Of a stretch of DNA of 13,879 nt, positions 13,574 through 13,879 are shown piece by piece. The stretch is from an archaeon. GTDB lineage: Archaea > B1Sed10-29 > WALL01. Location of the stretch: assembly GCA_030592525.1 (NCBI GenBank), contig JAUVIW010000014.1, positions 1 to 13,879 on the forward strand. Reading direction: 5' to 3'. The translations under genes and the position numbers were made by a program. The notes under the pieces were generated by a model. The model searched no databases. It was not told where the DNA came from and worked only from the letters and a program-made list of their open reading frames with translations. Position 1 is the first letter of the stretch; each line of letters begins with the position of its first letter.

Positions 13574-13879
13574 ATGGCGAGTAATGAAGAAAAGTGGGTC
13601 AGCATATCCCAAATAGTGTTTCAAAGGAAACCTCAGGGAAAAGGGGAGTATATACAGCGGATGGCTGAAGCAATGAAAAAAGCGATTGGGGAGCATGGTG
13701 AGAGGGTAATGCCAGAGGACGCAAGAGGTGTGCGAGGCTTATTCGAGTCCATACCTGTTGCCCCCTTAAATGGGGATAGGTATGTAGCACTGAATGGAAA
13801 CTCTAGGTTGAGCGCATCAGAGATTATTGGTAGGAAGGAAGTGAGAGTTGAAGTCCAGACACGCTTAACTTCAGCAAAA
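13574..13879 (+). CDS. Partial gene: ParB-like N-terminal domain protein (tentative), runs off the right edge
   Basis: The frame is open from ATG at 13574 to the end of the window (102 codons, no stop), so the gene is truncated at the edge. The N-terminal part is helical and basic. Residues 69-94, RYVALNGNSRLSASEIIG followed by RKEVRVEV, resemble the ParB/RepB/sulfiredoxin-like core, where a strand leads into a G-x-x-R turn, an Ala-rich helix, a Gly and a final V-x-V strand. ParB-type proteins act in DNA segregation or as DNA-binding regulators, and relatives have other roles, so no function is claimed. Its AGG/AGA/GGG-rich codon use differs from the CGC-rich operon, suggesting modest expression or a different origin. 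It is divergent from rpoH and probably unrelated to it. The start is chosen because an in-frame stop lies at 13535 and no other ATG comes between. Confidence 0.6.
   Translation, partial: MASNEEKWVSISQIVFQRKPQGKGEYIQRMAEAMKKAIGEHGERVMPEDARGVRGLFESIPVAPLNGDRYVALNGNSRLSASEIIGRKEVRVEVQTRLTSAK

Noticed and set aside
13599..13790. Minus-strand open frame of 63 codons at the right edge
   Set aside because: It lies antisense to the longer ParB-like frame, has no family resemblance and no ribosome binding site.
1..13879. CRISPR arrays, insertion sequences or transposase genes
   Set aside because: No regularly spaced direct repeats beyond the two-copy repeat at 13307-13346 and no transposase-like frame are present; the genes form one conserved housekeeping cluster.

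Overview
The window is archaeal. Twelve of its genes form one tightly packed minus-strand cluster that reads, in transcription order: RNA polymerase subunits H, B'', B', A' and A'', then L30e, NusA, S12, S7, EF-2, EF-1-alpha and S10. The split large subunits, the archaeal L30e and NusA-like KH proteins, the archaeal EF-2 with its diphthamide histidine, and strong GGTGA/GGAGG ribosome binding sites at most starts all support this. B is split into B'' and B', as in many Euryarchaeota and some other lineages, and unlike Sulfolobales and Thermococcales where B is one chain. I cannot place the organism further; a euryarchaeal or DPANN-type archaeon fits. Base composition looks close to half G+C by eye (not counted).

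Layout from left to right: 1-40 is the 5' part of a tRNA, probably tRNA-Ser(UGA), on the minus strand and cut by the window edge. 41-244 is a non-coding spacer with three hairpins. 245-13220 is the rpo/str-type operon, transcribed right to left. Most joins overlap or are spaced by under 20 nt; only rpoH-rpoB'' (54 nt), EF-2-to-EF-1-alpha (54 nt) and EF-1-alpha-to-S10 (61 nt) leave room for signals. 13221-13573 is the divergent upstream region: two TATA-like boxes for the operon, an imperfect 20-nt tandem repeat, and a GC-rich block that folds well on paper and may be a structured RNA. From 13574 an unrelated gene starts on the plus strand and runs off the right edge; its first 102 residues contain a ParB-like sequence motif.

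Functionally the operon joins transcription (the catalytic core of RNA polymerase plus H and NusA) to translation (decoding-centre proteins S12 and S7, S10, L30e and both elongation factors), so the cell can scale the two together. This is a known, conserved archaeal gene order, and the coding part holds no clear novelty. The points worth a second look are non-coding: the structured block at 13368-13506, the tandem repeat beside it, the tetraloop hairpin plus T-tract between EF-1-alpha and S10, the folded spacer before the tRNA, and the unresolved start of rpoH.
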